Positions 14,220 through 15,116 of a DNA stretch of 15,116 bases are shown here, in pieces; the stretch's first letter is position 1; every line of letters begins with the position of its first letter. The notes below the pieces were generated by a model. That model saw nothing but the letters and a program-made list of their open reading frames with translations. It did no database searches and was not told the DNA's origin. The position numbers and the translations under genes were made by a program. This DNA comes from CAILDB01 sp049695975 (GTDB taxonomy: Bacteria; Patescibacteriota; Minisyncoccia; Phycocordibacterales; GWA1-40-21), in assembly GCA_049695975.1 (NCBI GenBank), contig JBAVTE010000011.1, positions 1 to 15,116 of the forward strand, written 5' to 3'.

Positions 14220-14912
14220 AAGGATTTTGAGAGATGACGACGGATCACTTGCATAAGAACGACTTTTTTCAATCTCCTCCAAAATAAAAAGTTCATGTTT
14301 CGTGGCTTTGCCTATATTTATTTGCTTGTATACTTCTGTTTCGAGATGATTAAGAAAATTAATTGCTTGTATTTTACCCTCCCTATCGGAAATGTCTTTT
14401 TCATCAGAAATATTATCTAGAAGTTTTTTAATTTTTTTGAGTCGCTCAGCAATAGAGTCGGATAAAAATTCTTTGACACCTAAAGAATTTTTATCCGCTT
14501 TATTCTGTATTTTTTCGTTTTTCTCTATATCTATAAGAATCATTCTTGACCTTAGTGTGGGTAAAAGATTTCTAACCGACGGGGAAATAAGGAAAAAACA
14601 AGTTCCACCAGATGGTTCTTCAAACATTTTAAGCATTGCGTTCTGTGCTTGTTCGGTAATAAAATTTGTACAAATAACAGAAACTCTCAAATTTCCAACA
14701 GTCGGTTTCTGAAAATGTGTTTCTTTTATCTTTCTACTTTCCTCAACATTTAATGTATTAAATTCCGCAAACCAAAAATCTGGATTTCCTTTCGTCTTGA
14801 ATCCGATTTCCTTTTCAAGAAAATCAAGAAAATCTTCCATAATATCCTTTCCAGAAGCATTTATACAATAAGCATGATGTAGCTTATCTTTTTTAAAATT
14901 GATTTTTAGCAT
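14193..14912 (-). CDS. holB: DNA polymerase III delta'-like clamp-loader subunit
   Basis: Probable delta' subunit of the clamp loader that places the sliding clamp on DNA. 239 residues from the ATG at 14910-14912; a TTG one codon earlier is possible. Clamp-loader features: KLHHAYCINASG at the N-terminus (10-21), AQNAMLKMFEEPSGGTCFFLIS (about 89-110) and LLPTLRSRM (116-124), which matches the region ending in the family's SRC arginine-finger motif. No Walker A P-loop is visible where one might stand (about residues 14-22), consistent with delta' being a non-hydrolysing subunit. It is short beside E. coli delta' (about 334), lacking much of the C-terminal collar domain. It follows the MreB-like gene after 6 bp. 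Confidence 0.82.
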   Translation of the reverse strand: MLKINFKKDKLHHAYCINASGKDIMEDFLDFLEKEIGFKTKGNPDFWFAEFNTLNVEESRKIKETHFQKPTVGNLRVSVICTNFITEQAQNAMLKMFEEPSGGTCFFLISPSVRNLLPTLRSRMILIDIEKNEKIQNKADKNSLGVKEFLSDSIAERLKKIKKLLDNISDEKDISDREGKIQAINFLNHLETEVYKQINIGKATKHELFILEEIEKSRSYASDPSSSLKILLEHLALVI

Positions 14913-14918
14913 CAAAAA

Positions 14919-15116
14919 TTATCTCTTCGCAATAATACTTTTCTTATAAGTATCCAAATGCTCAAGCGCAATACCAGTTCCCTTTGCAACGCAATAAAGC
15001 GGATCTTTGGCAACTACTGCTTTTACACCAGTTCTACGAAAAACAAGCTCGGCCATATTTCGAAGTTGAGATGAGCCACCTGTCATTATGATCCCCTTGT
15101 CTATAATATCCGCGGA
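14919..15116 (-). CDS. MreB-like actin, C-terminal fragment at window edge
   Basis: 65 residues plus a TAA at 14919-14921; the 5' part lies beyond the window. The fragment contains KGIIMTGGSSQLRNMAELV, corresponding to the adenosine motif of MreB, and AVVAKDPLYCVAKGTGIALEHL, corresponding to the AEDPLxxVARGxG helix at the end of the MreB fold. It aligns by eye with mreB of this window (LIGGGAMIRGL and AQDPLTAVARGTGI) but differs at many positions, so it is a paralogue rather than a repeat. GGSS in place of GGGA is a notable change in the nucleotide motif. MreB, Mbl or MreBH-type filament protein; which one cannot be told. It is followed after 6 bp by the delta'-like gene. Confidence 0.85.
   Translation of the reverse strand, partial: SADIIDKGIIMTGGSSQLRNMAELVFRRTGVKAVVAKDPLYCVAKGTGIALEHLDTYKKSIIAKR

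Noticed and set aside
14392..14712. Plus-strand ORF of 106 codons
   Set aside because: Antisense to the delta'-like gene, with Ser/Phe-rich composition typical of reverse frames of a Lys/Glu-rich protein.
1..15116. CRISPR arrays, insertion sequences, att sites, tRNA or rRNA genes
   Set aside because: No spaced direct repeats, transposase ORFs, terminal inverted repeats, tRNA-like folds or rRNA-like stretches were seen on either strand.

Overview
The window is AT-rich (roughly one third G+C by eye) and gene-dense. It looks like chromosomal DNA of a reduced-genome bacterium, most likely of the Patescibacteria/CPR, Parcubacteria-like. This is an inference from several features together: a prolyl-tRNA synthetase with no room for an editing domain, a MurF-like ligase lacking its N-terminal domain, a very short MreD, a clamp-loader delta' without a Walker A motif, minimal intergenic space, and few Shine-Dalgarno sequences. 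UGA acts as an ordinary stop (rsmH, mreD), which argues against the Gracilibacteria/SR1 code. All recognised genes except one small gene lie on the minus strand, so the window reads from right to left.

Right end (15116 to about 12270): the C-terminus of an MreB-like actin, a DNA polymerase III delta'-like protein, frr (ribosome recycling factor) with its own extended -10 promoter and a hairpin terminator, then rseP (site-2 protease) with a promoter placed so that its mRNA would be nearly leaderless. A bidirectional hairpin terminator (12276-12313) separates rseP from the only plus-strand gene, a 56-codon ORF (12086-12256) with a strong Shine-Dalgarno.

Middle (11966 to 6904): a compact elongasome operon proS-mreB-mreC-mreD-mrdA with junctions of -29 to +1 bp. 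It encodes the actin scaffold, its membrane adaptors and the class B transpeptidase for side-wall growth, led by prolyl-tRNA synthetase. A separate greA-lysS unit (6834 to 4892) follows, with a good promoter (6866-6894) and an intrinsic terminator (4847-4884).

Left part (4706 to 1): a pared-down division-and-cell-wall cluster mraZ-rsmH-ftsL-ftsI-murF (murF cut by the window edge). A promoter with repeated TGGGA-type boxes precedes mraZ and looks like an MraZ autoregulatory operator.

Together the genes cover cell elongation, septation, one peptidoglycan precursor step, translation (proS, lysS, frr, rsmH), transcript elongation (greA) and membrane proteolysis (rseP). I see no CRISPR array, transposon, phage gene, tRNA or rRNA, and no clear new multi-gene system. 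The least explained items are the lone plus-strand small gene, the mraZ control region, and the apparently leaderless promoters.
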